This document shows positions 15,301-15,858 of a DNA stretch of 15,858 nucleotides, piece by piece. The notes beneath the pieces were generated by a model, which worked only from the letters and a program-made list of their open reading frames with translations, ran no database searches and was not told where the DNA came from. This DNA is from Chloroflexota bacterium (GTDB taxonomy: Bacteria > Chloroflexota > Anaerolineae > J102). A program made the translations under genes and the position numbers. Every line of letters starts with the position of its first letter. Positions within the stretch are counted from its first letter, which is position 1. The stretch spans positions 1 through 15,858 of the forward strand of contig PIVW01000085.1 in the NCBI GenBank assembly GCA_003353825.1, read 5' to 3'.

Positions 15301-15858
15301 TTATTGCTGAAGTATACGCCGATTGGCGGACTTCGGCAATCGAGGCCGGTAGTGGCAAAGTTCTTCTGGCCTTGCCCGCGCTTGCCTGAGAATTTCGAAC
15401 GATTGAGGCTTTTGCCGGTCTCTCACCCCCGTTGTTACTCTGTGGCACGCCGCCGTAATCCTTGCGCATCGGTGATGTAGATAGTCTCCCTTAGGTTGCA
15501 CTTCAATCAGGCCTTGGCGTGATAGGTCGCCCAGCGCCCGGTTGACGCTTTTCTGTGAGGCAGCGACATAGGTGGCTAGCTCCGCTTGGAAGATGTTCAG
15601 CAGGGCGTCGCAGCGGCCATCCTCTACGCCGAAATCTATTGCCAGACGTAAAAGTAGCACCGCCACCCGAGCCGGCACGTCCAGGAATGCCAACTTTTCG
15701 GCGAGGCTGGCAGTGTGGCGTAATCTCTGGATGAGCAGGGCAAGGAGTTGAAACTCAACATGGGGGTTCGCGGTCAAAACAAGCTGAAAGTCGTTGCGCT
15801 GTAGGGAATAGAGGACTGACTCGACCTGGGCCACGGCGCTGGCAGAGCGGGGCTTGCT
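15301..15858 (-). CDS. Crp/Fnr family transcriptional regulator, 5' partial and frameshifted
   Basis: The gene enters from the right edge: the frame stays open to base 15858 with RSASAVAQVESVLYSLQRND, the end of a cyclic-nucleotide-binding-type domain. The dimerisation helix (LLALLIQRLRHTASLAEKLA), the linker VPARVAVLLLRLA and a winged helix follow (FQAELATYVAASQKSVNRAL, then GDLSRQGLIEVQPKG). The apparent GTG start at 15834 is therefore internal. After PKG the frame runs into 68 unlike residues rich in Arg, Cys and His, ending at 15301. The neighbouring frame instead reads TIYITDAQGLRRRATE and stops at 15435-15437, exactly the wing strand and tail expected. One extra base near 15488-15490 (CCC on the plus strand) explains this. 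The effector (cAMP, redox or other) cannot be told from this part. Confidence 0.85.
   Translation of the reverse strand, partial: SKPRSASAVAQVESVLYSLQRNDFQLVLTANPHVEFQLLALLIQRLRHTASLAEKLAFLDVPARVAVLLLRLAIDFGVEDGRCDALLNIFQAELATYVAASQKSVNRALGDLSRQGLIEVQPKGDYLHHRCARITAACHRVTTGVRDRQKPQSFEILRQARARPEELCHYRPRLPKSANRRILQQ

Noticed and set aside
15320..15342. CGATTG/CAATCG inverted pair near the end of the Crp-family frame
   Set aside because: Six pairs with an 11-nt loop and no T-run; weak evidence for a terminator.

Overview
The window looks like a piece of chromosome from a free-living bacterium, most likely a Chloroflexota member (Anaerolineae/Caldilineae type). This is an inference from recA-recX-rny order, the protein flavour of RecX, bS21 and YjbQ, a fused two-subunit KorAB, and period-8 tandem repeats in intergenic gaps. 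A marker-gene tree would be needed to confirm it. Most of the content is housekeeping and catabolic, with no rRNA, tRNA, CRISPR array, insertion sequence or phage module.

Positions 1-890 hold a hairpin-rich repeat, then a decayed carbamoyltransferase (NodU/CmcH family) and a DUF5989 small membrane protein. These two families are normally neighbours. The DUF5989 gene has a premature TAA four codons before its ancestral stop. Positions 894-4481 (+) carry recA, recX and rny (RNase Y). Convergent to them (-) are ade (adenine deaminase) and hutH (histidine ammonia-lyase), the upstream gene of that pair, with a palindrome and a period-8 repeat between the two.

Positions 8035-8147 form a divergent promoter region serving hutH on one side and an ECF sigma factor on the other. 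The sigma gene overlaps by 4 nt a cytoplasmic zinc-binding anti-sigma factor whose Cys/His spacing matches RsrA. Next come yjbQ (-), a zinc-ribbon remnant, and rpsU (+, bS21). rpsU has its own strong promoter, a 5'-terminal GC hairpin, an unusually long Shine-Dalgarno and a strong terminator.

Positions 10041-10427 are a gene-free block of dispersed intergenic repeats. Then come korB and korA (-, 4-nt overlap) for a 2-oxoacid:ferredoxin oxidoreductase, a 377-bp gap with a 97-bp inverted-repeat element, an AI-2E/PerM family transporter (-), another period-8 repeat locus, and a Crp/Fnr regulator (-). The Crp/Fnr gene runs off the right edge and carries a frameshift just after its DNA-binding helix.

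The likely functional links are RecA with its modulator RecX, the sigma/anti-sigma pair, and KorAB. ade and hutH both release ammonia from nitrogen compounds. The most interesting leads are the RsrA-like redox switch, the rpsU leader, the period-8 inverted repeats, and three small lesions whose ancestral reading can be reconstructed.
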